From Jiangella muralis (GTDB lineage: Bacteria; Actinomycetota; Actinomycetes; Jiangellales; Jiangellaceae), in assembly GCF_001270745.1 (NCBI RefSeq), contig NZ_KQ434753.1:155155-219154 (forward strand): a DNA stretch of 64,000 nucleotides. The letters run 5' to 3'. Below the pieces are notes generated by a model. It had not been told where the DNA came from, made no database searches, and worked only from the letters and a program-made list of their open reading frames with translations. A program made the translations under genes and the position numbers. Every line of letters starts with the position of its first letter. Position 1 is the stretch's first letter. This document shows positions 24,265 through 33,900 of the stretch, piece by piece.

Positions 24265-26808
24265 TCAGAGCAGGCCGCGACGACGCGCCTCGGCCACCGC
24301 GTCGTCGCGGCCGGACACGTCGAGCTTGCGGTAGATGGCACGGCACTGGCTCTTCACGGTGCCCGCGGCGACGCCGAGCCGGCCGGCGATGACCGGCAGC
24401 GTGTCGGACGTCGCCAGCTCGGCCAGCACGGCCGCCTCGCGCCGCGTCAGCGACACCAGCGCGTCGGGCTCGGGGAACAGCGCCGGGAAGCGGGCGACGT
24501 CGGCGCGCAGCTCGGCGCCGTCCGGGATCGCCGCCACCAGGGTGCGGAAGTCCGAGCGGGGCATCGCGGCGAACGGGCTGCGCAGCCCGGTGTCGCCGGA
24601 CAGCGCGACGGCACCGGCGAAGTCCCGCGCGGCCGCGGCCGGATCGCCGGAGCGCAGCCGCGCCGACGCGGCGATCAGGGTCAGGTGCAGGCGGTCGCGC
24701 GGGGTGCCACGATGCTCGTGTTCCGGCGCGGCGGTGATGCCCAGCGCGCGGGCGTGGTCGCCGTCCAGCAGCAGGCCGCGTGCCTTGGCGACGGCCAGCC
24801 GCGGGTACGGCCGGATGCGCCGCGACGGGATCAGCCGGCGGGCCTCGGCCGGCCGGCCCGCGGCCAGCAGCAGCTCGGCCCGCTGCGCCGTCAGCATGGC
24901 CCGCATCGCCGCGCCGAGCGGCTTGCGACTCTTGTCGTCCAGCCCGGATTCCAGCAGCCGCAGCGCCTCGGCCGGCCCGTCGGCGTGCCAGCACTGCAGT
25001 GCCCGGGCGTGCAGCACCAGCGGCCACCACTCCATCGTCGGCCAGTGCGGCAGCACCTGCGCGAGCGCGTCGGCGGCGGCGTCCGGACGGTGGTCCTCCA
25101 GGTGCACGTAGGCGGCGCCGACGTGCTTGGGGATCGCGTAGAAGCCGGCGTTGAAGAACCGCGGCAGGCCCGGCTCGACCAGCTCGGCCAGCGCCGCGCG
25201 GGCCAGCGTGACGCGCCCGGCGGTGGCGTGCGCGAGCACCGTCAGCGACTCCGGGTGCAGCGCGCCGCTGCCACGGACCGGACCGGCCGTCCGATCGGCC
25301 AGCGCGCGGACGGCGTCGTCGACGCGGTCCAGCAGCAGATGCGTCGACGCGGTCTGGGTGACGATGAGCGGACGCAGATGGTCCAGCTCGCCGGTGGGGT
25401 CGGCGGCCCGCGGCAGCATGCCGTGCAGACGGCGAAGCGCGGGCTGCACCAGCTCGTCGCGGCCGGCGAAGCGCAGGCCGAGCGTGAGCATGCCCTGGAT
25501 CCACACGTGGTCGACGCTGACGCGGCCATGCCTGGACAGCCGCTGCCACTCCGCCGTCGCGACCCCGGCGGTGAGCATCCGGACCGCCTTCGCGACGTCG
25601 CCGACCGCGTAGTGCGCCACCCCGACGAACAGCGCGAGCAGCGGCTGCGCCCGGAGCACCTGCCTGGGCACGTCGGCGCGGCGCACCCAGTGCTTGTCGA
25701 GGCCACCGGCGACCTCGCGGAACGCCTGCCCGAGGTGGGTGCGGGCGCGCTGCCACTCCTGCGCGACGACGGCGGACTCGAACGCCGCCGCGCGCTCGCC
25801 GCGGTCCTCGTACCAGTCGACCAGCCGACGGTGCGCGTCCCGCAGGCGGTCGTCGTCCAGGCGCCGGCGCAGGGCGTCGCGGACCAGCGGCTGCAGCCGG
25901 AACCGCGGCTCGCCCAGGCCGTCCTCCCAGCCACCCAGCCCGCGGTCCTCGACGACGGCCAGGAGCGGGTGGTCGTCGAGGTCGACGCCGAGCAGCTCCG
26001 CCTGCCGCACGCCGACGCCGTCGACCACGGACAGCAGCACCAGGTCGTCGAAGCCGGGCAGCCCTTCGAGGTCGCCGACCAGCATCCGCTGCAGCCGCGA
26101 CAGCGTGTCGTTCTCGCTGGGCGCCGGCCACGGGTGCTCGCGCTGCGGCCGGAGCCCGGCGCGGACCGCGAGCGGCCAGCCGTCGCTCGTCTCGTGCAGC
26201 GCCGCGACCTGCTCGGTGGTCAGCGGACTGCGCAGTTCGACGGCCAGCCGGGCGGCCTCGTCGGCGGTGAAGGCGAGCTGTCTCGGCCCGACGGTGACGG
26301 CGTCGACGCTCAGCTCCGTCGCGGGGTCCGTCAGCTCGCCGTCGCGGCGCGTGCCGACCGCGAGCTGGAGCCGGGCGGTGTGCCGGACCAGCCGCAGCAA
26401 GTCGCGCTCCACCCGCGGATCGACCTGCTCGGCGGCGTCGACGACCAGCGTGAGCGGCCGGTCCGCGGCGTCGAGCAACGGCGGGAGCAGTGTCGGCAGG
26501 TGCCCGACCGCGTCGGCGCCGACCTCCACGCCGGCCAACTCCGGGTACACCGTCCCCAGCAGCGCGACCACCCGCGACCAGAACCCCAGCCGCGTCGCGC
26601 ACTCGTCGTCGGCGGTGACCCAGACCGTCGCGGACCCGGCCGGGCGGCCGCAGGCCCACTGCGCCAGTAGCGCCGTCTTCCCGTAGCCGGCCGGCGCCCG
26701 GACGACCCGAAGCGGGAGTTCGCCGTCGCCGAGCGCGGCCAGCAGCCGCGGCCGGCTCAGGTGGTCGCGCGACAGCCGCGGCACACCGGCGGTGCTGCCC
26801 GCGCTCAC
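24265..26808 (-). CDS. Large MalT-like LuxR-family regulator (second of two)
   Basis: The 847-residue protein has the P-loop APAGYGKT (38-45), FWSRVVALLGTVYPELAG and LTLVVDAAEQVDP (Walker B region), a long TPR-like middle, and a typical LuxR helix-turn-helix at the end (LTRREAAVLAELATSDTLPVIAGRLGVAAGTVKSQCRAIYRKLDVSGRDDAV). The start is GTG 26808, overlapping the stop of the GlxA-like gene as GTGA, so the two are translated together. An upstream in-frame extension is only the shadow of that gene. The likely job is activating a catabolic or secondary-metabolic gene set; the inducer is unknown. Confidence 0.9.
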   Translation of the reverse strand: MSAGSTAGVPRLSRDHLSRPRLLAALGDGELPLRVVRAPAGYGKTALLAQWACGRPAGSATVWVTADDECATRLGFWSRVVALLGTVYPELAGVEVGADAVGHLPTLLPPLLDAADRPLTLVVDAAEQVDPRVERDLLRLVRHTARLQLAVGTRRDGELTDPATELSVDAVTVGPRQLAFTADEAARLAVELRSPLTTEQVAALHETSDGWPLAVRAGLRPQREHPWPAPSENDTLSRLQRMLVGDLEGLPGFDDLVLLSVVDGVGVRQAELLGVDLDDHPLLAVVEDRGLGGWEDGLGEPRFRLQPLVRDALRRRLDDDRLRDAHRRLVDWYEDRGERAAAFESAVVAQEWQRARTHLGQAFREVAGGLDKHWVRRADVPRQVLRAQPLLALFVGVAHYAVGDVAKAVRMLTAGVATAEWQRLSRHGRVSVDHVWIQGMLTLGLRFAGRDELVQPALRRLHGMLPRAADPTGELDHLRPLIVTQTASTHLLLDRVDDAVRALADRTAGPVRGSGALHPESLTVLAHATAGRVTLARAALAELVEPGLPRFFNAGFYAIPKHVGAAYVHLEDHRPDAAADALAQVLPHWPTMEWWPLVLHARALQCWHADGPAEALRLLESGLDDKSRKPLGAAMRAMLTAQRAELLLAAGRPAEARRLIPSRRIRPYPRLAVAKARGLLLDGDHARALGITAAPEHEHRGTPRDRLHLTLIAASARLRSGDPAAAARDFAGAVALSGDTGLRSPFAAMPRSDFRTLVAAIPDGAELRADVARFPALFPEPDALVSLTRREAAVLAELATSDTLPVIAGRLGVAAGTVKSQCRAIYRKLDVSGRDDAVAEARRRGLL

Positions 26809-27788
26809 GCCGGGACCTGCTGGAACGTCCGCCGGTAGCGCAGCGGGCTGGTGCCGAGGAGGCGGGCGAAGTGCTGGCGCAGCGACGCCGACGTGTGGAA
26901 GCCGGCCCGCCGGGCCACCTCCTCGACCGGGAGCGACGTGGTCTCCAGCAGCTCGCGGGCGTGGTCGACGCGTTGGCGGATCAGCCACTGCAGCGGCGTG
27001 GTGCCGCACTCGGCGCGGAACCGGCGGACGAGCGTGCGGGTGCTCATGGCGGCGTGCCGGGCGATGTCCGTGAGCTGGTGGTCGTCGGCGAGGCTGCCGC
27101 GCAGCCAGGCCAGCGTGGGCTCCAGCGTCGTCCCGCCGGGCTCGGCGCCCGCGGCCGGGTGGTACTGCGCCTGGCCGCCCTCGCGGTGCGGCGGCATGAC
27201 GATGCGCCGGGCGACGTAGCCGGCGGCGGCCGCGCCGTGGTCGCGGCGGACGAGGTGCAGGCACAGGTCCAGCCCGGCGGCGACGCCCGCAGCGGTGAGC
27301 ACGTCGCCGTCGTCGACGAACAGCACGCCCGGATCGACGCGCACCGACGGGTGCCGCGCGGCGAGCTCGTCGGCGTGCGCCCAGTGCGTCGTCGCCCGGC
27401 GGCCGTCCAGCAGGCCGGCGGCCGCGAGCAGGTAGGCGCCGGTGCAGATCGAGGCGATGCGGGCGCCGCGGGCGTGCGCGGCGCGGAGGGCGTCGACGAC
27501 GTCCGCGGACGGGGTGGCCCCCGACTCCGCCGCCGGGACGATGACGGTGCCGGCGGTGGCGACGACGTCCAGGCCCTGCAACCCGGTGATCGCGAACGCG
27601 GCCCCGCCCGACGCCGTCGCCGCCAGCTCCGGGTGCGGCGCCCCGACGCGGACGTCGTACAGGCGGCCGTCGGCGGTCAGCCGGGCGTGGCGGTGGCCGG
27701 CCGCCCGCGCCGTCGCGAACACCTGAAACGGGATGGCCAGCTCGAGCGCCACCACGCCCGGCAACGCGAGCACCACGACGCTGTGCAT
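26805..27788 (-). CDS. GlxA-family regulator (DJ-1-like domain + AraC HTH)
   Basis: The 327-residue protein has an N-terminal class I glutamine-amidotransferase/DJ-1-like domain (residues 3-185, nucleophile elbow ASICTGAYLLAAAGLLDG) and a C-terminal double AraC helix-turn-helix (DDHQLTDIARHAAMSTRTLVRRFRAE and VEEVARRAGFHTSASLRQHF). This family regulates uptake and breakdown of amine or amino-acid compounds in actinobacteria. TAGATT at 27800-27795 is 6 nt before ATG, so a leaderless transcript is likely; the downstream LuxR gene is coupled to it. It is divergent from a second DJ-1-like gene 70 bp away. Confidence 0.92.
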   Translation of the reverse strand: MHSVVVLALPGVVALELAIPFQVFATARAAGHRHARLTADGRLYDVRVGAPHPELAATASGGAAFAITGLQGLDVVATAGTVIVPAAESGATPSADVVDALRAAHARGARIASICTGAYLLAAAGLLDGRRATTHWAHADELAARHPSVRVDPGVLFVDDGDVLTAAGVAAGLDLCLHLVRRDHGAAAAGYVARRIVMPPHREGGQAQYHPAAGAEPGGTTLEPTLAWLRGSLADDHQLTDIARHAAMSTRTLVRRFRAECGTTPLQWLIRQRVDHARELLETTSLPVEEVARRAGFHTSASLRQHFARLLGTSPLRYRRTFQQVPA

Positions 27789-27794
27789 GGCGTG

Positions 27795-27852
27795 AATCTA
27801 TCGAAGCGTGGCATTCCTGCCGTGGCGACGCCGCCGCGCGGCCGCGAAGACT
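27795..27852. promoter_or_regulatory. Divergent leaderless promoters of the GlxA and DJ-1-like genes
   Basis: TAGATT (27800-27795, minus) and AAGACT (27847-27852, plus) each end 6 nt before an ATG. The 70-bp gap holds both promoters and nothing else recognisable. Confidence 0.55.
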
Positions 27853-27858
27853 GTGCGC

Positions 27859-28446
27859 ATGCGAGCCGAGGTGTTGATGTACGACGGGATCGCCGAGATG
27901 GACGCGCTGCTGACGTACGACGTGCTGGCGCGGGCCCGGCTGCTCGGCGTGGACGTGTCGCCGGTGCTGGTGACCGCGGACGGGGCCGCGGAGGTGACCG
28001 GCTGTTACGGGACGCGGTTCGCCGGCCTGAGCGCCTGGGACCCGTCCCGCGCCGACGCGCTGCTCGTCGCCGGTGGCTGGGACTTCGACGTGATCGAGGC
28101 CAGCCGGCTGCCAGGGCAACTGCGGGAGTTCAAGGAGCGGGCGGGCGAGCGGCTGCTGCTGGGCGGCATCGACTCGGGAGCGGTGCTCTTCGGCGCGGCC
28201 GGCCTCATCGACGGCCGCCCCGCGACGACCTACCGCTTCGACATGGAGTACCTCGCGAAGTGGGCCGAGGTGATCGACGCCCGCATCGTCGACGACGGCG
28301 ACCTCGTGACGTCCGGCAGCGGCTGGCTGGCCGGGCTGGACCTCGGCCTGTACCTGGTGGCGGAGCGGCTGGGCGCGCCGCACGTCGCGGTCGAGATCGA
28401 AGGCCGCATCGGCCACGATCGCCGCGGCACCGTCTGGCGCCGCTGA
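27859..28446 (+). CDS. DJ-1/PfpI-family protein lacking the nucleophile Cys
   Basis: The 195-residue protein has a DJ-1/PfpI fold: MRAEVLMYDGIAEMDALLTYDVL, then DALLVAGGWDF and the elbow segment LLLGGIDSGAVLFGAAGLIDGRPATTYRF. In DJ-1 and GlxA proteins the elbow reads xCTGA; here it is IDSGA, so the catalytic Cys is replaced by Asp/Ser. It has no HTH. It may be a non-catalytic binding protein or a divergent isocyanide-hydratase-like enzyme; I cannot tell. It precedes the cyclase and ThDP enzyme genes on the same strand by 26 bp. Confidence 0.8.
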   Translation: MRAEVLMYDGIAEMDALLTYDVLARARLLGVDVSPVLVTADGAAEVTGCYGTRFAGLSAWDPSRADALLVAGGWDFDVIEASRLPGQLREFKERAGERLLLGGIDSGAVLFGAAGLIDGRPATTYRFDMEYLAKWAEVIDARIVDDGDLVTSGSGWLAGLDLGLYLVAERLGAPHVAVEIEGRIGHDRRGTVWRR

Positions 28447-28472
28447 CCGCGTCGCGGCTGTACCGTCGGTCC

Positions 28473-29243
28473 ATGTCCGTTCTGTCCGGCCTCATCGAGG
28501 CACTCGTGTCCGGCCGCGTCGAGATCGTCGACCTCACCGCGCCGCTGTCCGACCAGACGCCGATTCTCGAGTTGCCACCCGAGTTCGGCCAGACCGCACG
28601 GTTCGAGCTCGAAGAGATCAGCCGGTACGACGACCGCGGGCCGGCCTGGTACTGGAACAACTTCCGCACCGGCGAGCACACCGGCACCCACTTCGACGCG
28701 CCCGCCCACTGGGTCACCGGCAAGGACCAGGCCGCCATCGACGCCGTGCCGCTGACGTCGTTCGTGGCCCCGGCCGTGGTGCTGGACGTCACGGCGCAGG
28801 TCGCCGCGGACCCCGACTTCCTCATCGAGATCGATCACCTCCGGGCGTTCGAGGCGGAGCACGGCGCCCTGCCGGACGGCGGCTGGCTGCTGTGCCGCAC
28901 GGGCTGGTCGGCCCGCACGACCCAGGCGGAGATGATCAACAACACCGCCACCGGCCCCAGCAGCCCCGGCATGTCGGCCGACTGCGCCCGCTGGGTGGCC
29001 GAGGAGTCGCCGCTGCAGGGCATCGGGGTCGAGACGGTGGGCACCGACGCGGGCGCCGCGCACTCGTTCGAGCCGGCCTTCCCGTGCCACGCCTACCTGC
29101 TGGGCAACGGCAAGTACGGCCTGGCCCAACTGCAGAACCTCGACCGCCTGCCGCCGACCGGAGCGGTGGTCGTCGCGGCGCCGCTGCGCATCGTCGGCGG
29201 CTCCGGATCGCCGGCCCGCGTGCTGGCGCTCACCGAGCGCTGA
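28473..29243 (+). CDS. Cyclase family protein (kynurenine-formamidase-like metal hydrolase)
   Basis: The 256-residue protein has the metal-binding signature GEHTGTHFDAPAHW (HxGTHxDxxxH) of the KynB/cyclase family, plus VEIVDLTAPLSDQTP at the N-terminus and the late GVETVGTDAGAAHS segment. These enzymes hydrolyse amide or cyclic imide bonds with Zn2+ or Mn2+. Kynurenine formamidase itself is usually shorter (about 210 residues), so the substrate may differ. TACCGT (28461-28466) is 6 nt before ATG: it has its own leaderless promoter. The ThDP enzyme starts 8 bp downstream. Confidence 0.85.
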   Translation: MSVLSGLIEALVSGRVEIVDLTAPLSDQTPILELPPEFGQTARFELEEISRYDDRGPAWYWNNFRTGEHTGTHFDAPAHWVTGKDQAAIDAVPLTSFVAPAVVLDVTAQVAADPDFLIEIDHLRAFEAEHGALPDGGWLLCRTGWSARTTQAEMINNTATGPSSPGMSADCARWVAEESPLQGIGVETVGTDAGAAHSFEPAFPCHAYLLGNGKYGLAQLQNLDRLPPTGAVVVAAPLRIVGGSGSPARVLALTER

Positions 29244-29251
29244 CCGCCGCC

Positions 29252-30898
29252 ATGCTCGTCTCCGAGGCAGTCGGGCGCGCGCTGGTCGACGCCGGCATCG
29301 ACCACGTCTTCGGCGTGGTCGGCTCCGGGAACTTCCACGTGACCGTCGCGATGTCGGCCGCCGGCGCACGGTTCGTCGCGGCCCGGCACGAGGGCGGCGC
29401 CGCCACCATGGCCGACGCCTACGCTCGCACGTCGGGCGGCCCGGCCGCGCTCAGCGTCCATCAGGGCTGCGGCCTGACGAACGCGATGACCGGAATCACC
29501 GAGGCCGCCAAGTCCCGCACGCCGCTGGTCGTCGTCGCCGCCGAGGTGACGCAGCCGCGGTCGAACTTCTACGTCGACCAGGACGCTCTGGCCCGCGCCG
29601 TCGGGGCTGTGCCGCTGCGGATCACGTCCGCGCAGACCGCCGCGAGAGAAGCCGTCGATGCCGTCCACACCGCCGTGCACCAGCGCCGCGCCGTCGTGCT
29701 CAACCTGCCGCTGGAACTCCAGGCGCTGGACGCCGTGGACACCGCGCCGCCGCCGCTGCCGTCCGCACCCGAGCCGCCGCGCCCGGCCACCGCCGACGTC
29801 GCCCGGCTGACGGCGGCGCTCGAGGACGCCCGGCGGCCGGTGTTCGTGGCCGGGCGAGGCGCCCGGTCCGCGGCGGCGCGGACGGCCGTCCTGGCGCTGG
29901 CCGAGCAGCACGGCGCGCTGCTGGCGACGTCCGCCGTCGCGAAGGGACTGTTCCACGACGAGCCGTGGTCGCTCGACGTCTCCGGCGGGTTCTCGTCCCC
30001 ACTCGCCGCCGAACTGATCGCCGGCGCCGACCTGATCGTCGGGTGGGGCTGCGCGCTGAACATGTGGACGATGCGGCACGGCCGGCTGATCGCGCCCGGC
30101 GCGACGGTCGTGCAGGTCGACGACACCCCGGAGGCGATCGGCGCGCACCGGCAGCTCGGCTTCGGCGTGCTCGGCGACGTCGGCGCGACGGCGCGGGCGC
30201 TGCTGACCGCCCCGGCCGGAGCCGGCGAGGCGACCGGCCGCGGGTACCGGACGCCGGAGGTCGCCCAGCGGCTGGCCACGCAGCTGCGCTGGCGCGACGT
30301 CCCGTACGACGACCTCACCGGCGCCGGCCGGATCGACCCGCGCACGCTGACCATCGGGATGGACGACCTGCTCCCCGCCGAGCGCGTCGTCAGCGTCGAC
30401 TCGGGCAATTTCATGGGCTACCCGAGCATGTTCCTCTCCGTTCCCGACGAGCGCGGGTTCTGCTTCACCCAGGCCTTCCAGTCCATCGGCCTGGGCCTGT
30501 CGACCGCGATCGGCGCCGCGCTGGCCCAGCCGGACCGGCTCCCGGTGGCCGCGCTGGGCGATGGTGGCGCGCTGATGATGGCGGCCGAGCTCGACACGGT
30601 GCGCCGCCTGCGGCTGCCGATGGTCGTGGTGGTCTACAACGACGACGCCTACGGCGCCGAGGTACACCACTTCGCGCCGACGGGGCAGGACCTCAGCTCG
30701 GTGACCTTCCCCGAGACCGACATCGCGGCCATCGCCCGCGGGTACGGGTTCACCGCCATCACCGTCCGGGCGCCGGACGACCTGGCCGGTGTGCGGCATT
30801 GGCTGGACGGACCCCGCGACACCGCCCTGCTCGTCGACGCCAAGATCGTGAGCAGCGAGCCGTCGTGGTGGCTCGAGGAGGCGTTCCGCGGCCACTGA
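29252..30898 (+). CDS. Thiamine-diphosphate enzyme (acetolactate synthase/benzoylformate decarboxylase-like)
   Basis: The 548-residue enzyme has the three-domain ThDP layout. The N-terminal Pyr domain has VFGVVGSGNFHV and the activating Glu in ARHEGGAATMADAYAR. The middle domain is Rossmann-like, and the C-terminal PP domain has GDGGALMMAAELDTVRRLRLPMVVVVYNDDAYG (GDG...ND motif that holds Mg2+ and diphosphate). It decarboxylates or ligates 2-oxo acids; which one is unknown. It is co-oriented with, and 8 bp from, a cyclase-family hydrolase, so the hydrolase could release the 2-oxo acid precursor. A bidirectional hairpin follows. Confidence 0.88.
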   Translation: MLVSEAVGRALVDAGIDHVFGVVGSGNFHVTVAMSAAGARFVAARHEGGAATMADAYARTSGGPAALSVHQGCGLTNAMTGITEAAKSRTPLVVVAAEVTQPRSNFYVDQDALARAVGAVPLRITSAQTAAREAVDAVHTAVHQRRAVVLNLPLELQALDAVDTAPPPLPSAPEPPRPATADVARLTAALEDARRPVFVAGRGARSAAARTAVLALAEQHGALLATSAVAKGLFHDEPWSLDVSGGFSSPLAAELIAGADLIVGWGCALNMWTMRHGRLIAPGATVVQVDDTPEAIGAHRQLGFGVLGDVGATARALLTAPAGAGEATGRGYRTPEVAQRLATQLRWRDVPYDDLTGAGRIDPRTLTIGMDDLLPAERVVSVDSGNFMGYPSMFLSVPDERGFCFTQAFQSIGLGLSTAIGAALAQPDRLPVAALGDGGALMMAAELDTVRRLRLPMVVVVYNDDAYGAEVHHFAPTGQDLSSVTFPETDIAAIARGYGFTAITVRAPDDLAGVRHWLDGPRDTALLVDAKIVSSEPSWWLEEAFRGH

Positions 30899-30916
30899 CC
30901 GCGTGGCCGCACGGAA

Positions 30917-30958
30917 CGGCCGCGGGTGAGCCACCGAGCGGTGGCTCACCCGCGGCCG
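30917..30958. terminator. Bidirectional hairpin between convergent genes
   Basis: Perfect 19-bp arms (30917-30935 and 30940-30958, CGGCCGCGGGTGAGCCACC and its complement) with a GAGC loop stand between the ThDP gene and the convergent glycosidase gene, which ends 8 bp further on. Confidence 0.85.
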
Positions 30959-30965
30959 AGACCGG

Positions 30966-33900
30966 TCAGCCTCCGGCGTCGGCCTGGCGTCCCAGCGTGT
31001 AGTGCTGCTGGACCCGCTCCGCCGTCAGGGCGTGGTCGTACACGGCGACCTCGTCGAGCACGCCGCGCAACCGGGCGCCGGCGTCATCGCCTCGGGCGCC
31101 CAACTTGAGGTCGGTCATCCCGTCGACCGGATCGAAGGTGGTGGCCACCGAGCCGTCCAGTTCCCCGTCGAGGTACACGGAGAGGCTGGTGCCGTCGTAG
31201 ACCGCGACCACGTGGTGCCATTCGTCCGGCATCACGACGGACTGGCCGGTCACGGACGCGAGCTGGCCGTCGCCGCCGAGGGTGAAGGCGCTCAACCGGC
31301 CTCCGGGTGTCACCCGCAGCAGGTAGCCGTTGAAAGCAGGGGCGTCGTACTTCTCGACCAGGCCGTACTGCCCGCACACATCGTCGAGGTTCACCCACGC
31401 TTCGAGCGTGAACTGCCCGGTCGGGCTCAACGATTCGGAGTCCGGCACGGAGACGTAGCCACCCATGAACTGGGCGGCGGTGTCCGGGTCGCCGGCCAGG
31501 CCGCCGGGGTGACCGGGCATCACGGCGCCGGTGTAGGTGCCGTTGTTGCTCGTACCCGAGGCGTCCTGCGCCACGGTGCCGGACGACTCGCCCAGCCGCC
31601 AGTAGCCGACCGGCTGGTCGGCCATGACCTGCGCCGCGTACTCACCGGGAGCGGCCTGCGCCGCCGGACCGGCCGGCTGCAGCGACTCCGCCGGATCGGC
31701 AGCCGCCGGTTGGACGTCCCGCTCACCCGCGGTGCCGAGGATGCCCTTGACGTAGTGGGCGTCGAGCTGGTCCGCGCTCAGAGCCGTGTCGTACACCGCG
31801 ACCTCGTCGATCCACCCTTCGAACAGGTCGGCGGCACCGTCGCCACGGGCGCCCACCTTCAGGCTGCCGCCCCCGTCTGTCGGCGCCGTCGACAGTGCCG
31901 TCTCGGACTGGAGCCGGCCGTCGATATACGTCCGCAGCGTCGTTCCGTCGTACACGGACGCGACGTGTTGCCACACCACCTGCCGCACGCTGCGTTCGCT
32001 GGCCGCGCCGGCACGGTACTGGTCGCCGGCGATGGAGAAGGGCTGCAGCTTGTTGCCGGCGACCAGGCGGACGCCGTAACCGTCCCGAGACGGCAGGCAC
32101 TGGTCGCTCTCGTACTTCTCCACGAGGCCCTGCTGGCCGCCGGCGGTCGCCTTGACCCAGGCCTCGAGCGTGTACGGGCCGGTCAGGCTCAACGACGAGC
32201 TGTCCGGTATGTCGATGTACCCGTTGACCAGCCTGACGGCAGAACTCGGGTCGCCGGCAACGGCGCCGGGCTCCGACGTCTGCACCTGCCCGCGGAACTC
32301 ACCGGTGTTGCCGGAGCCCGACGAGTCCGCCACGGCCTCGCGCGCATCGGTCTCGTCGAACCGCCAGAAGCCCACCGGCTGGGCCTGTTCCACCAGGTCC
32401 GCATAGCTGCCGTCAGCCGGCACGGCGACGCGGAGGTCGACGGTGGCGGTCTGTTCGGCACCTCGATAGGGCTTGGTGACGAGGGTCAGCTCGTAGCTCC
32501 CCGGTGCTGCGCCACGCGGCACCGTGACCGTGAGCGGCAGCCTCGTCCACGCGAGTTCGCCCGCACTGTCGACGTCGAACCGCAGCTTGCTCCGGGATGC
32601 GCTCCACCCGGCCGGCACCTCGACGTCCACGATTCCACGGACCTCCTGCGGCCCCAGCGCCTCGACGTCGAGCTCGAGCTCCACCGTCTCCCCGGGTTCG
32701 ACCAGCGTGCGCTCGGGGTCGACGGACGCCACGGCGGCGTACGACGCAGAGCTGACAGGGGTCGTCTCGTAGCCGGCCTCGACGGTCACCGGCTCGCGCA
32801 CCGCGCCGAGCCGCACCGACTCCGAGGCGGCGTCGAACGGCACCGACGCACCGTCGACCGTCACCTGCGTGAGCCGATGGCCGGCGGGGGCACGCAGGTG
32901 CACCGTGACCTCCGCGGCGCTCGCTCGTCCTTCTTCGACCGCCGGCGGCTCGATCCGGGCGGTCACGGACCCGTCGTCCAGGTTCGACGTCACCTCGAAG
33001 GCGATCGGGCCGAACGACGACGGCAGGTCGCGCACCGCGAACCGCTCGCCGTCGCGGAGCCAGTCGCGCGGCGTCGCGGGGGCGATGTGCAACTCGGTCG
33101 GCAGGCCGGCGGAATCGACGTCCTCCCGCACCAGCATCAGCCGCAGGGCCTTCAGGTAGGTCGCGTTGTTCGGCGAGAGGGGCGGCAGGTACTGCGACCG
33201 GTAGTACTCGCCCAGCTGCGGACACGGCGACACCGTCGCGCCCTCACCGGCGACGAACGTGTTCGGGGTGAAGTTGTGCGCCAGCATGCCGTAGAAGCTC
33301 AGGCCCAGTCGGTCGGCGTCCTCGGAGTCGGCGAGGAACCGTCCGAGCGAGTACCCGTACTGCTGGTCGATCCCGGTCGACTTGTATCCGGGCGAAGATG
33401 GCCACCACGGAGCGCCCTTCGTGTGGCACATCCCGGGATCGCCGCCGGCCAGGTTGAACCGGACCATCCCGAGGAACATCGAACCGTGCCGGTTCAGGTA
33501 CTCGCGCAGCCCGGTCGCCGTCGGTTCATCCGGCGGCAGAATGCCGGTGGCGAGCGCGTACGGCATGATCAGGTTCCAGTAGCTGCCCAGCGTCGTGTCG
33601 GTCAGTCGCTCATACGGTTGCTCCGGGTTGTCGTGAAGCAGCCCGATCGGGACGAAGATCGTGCCGTCCGGCAGCGTGGTCTTCGACCGGTCGATCGCGT
33701 CCACCAGGGCATCCTGGAGCTCGTCGGCCTCCTGGGTGAAGGCGTCCGCCTCCGCGGACCTGCCCATGAGCCGCAGCGCGACGCCCAGGTCGCGCATGCC
33801 TCGCCACGCCTCCGACTGGTGGTGGATGCCGTACACGGGCTCGGGGATGTCGCTGGCGTACCTCGCCTTGGCGAGCAGTCCATGCGGATCGGCATCGCGT

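Noticed and set aside
26871-28450. Long plus-strand frame running from inside the GlxA gene into the cyclase gene
   Set aside because: The upstream part is antisense to GlxA and out of frame with the DJ-1-like gene; the cyclase start at 28473 has its own -10 element.
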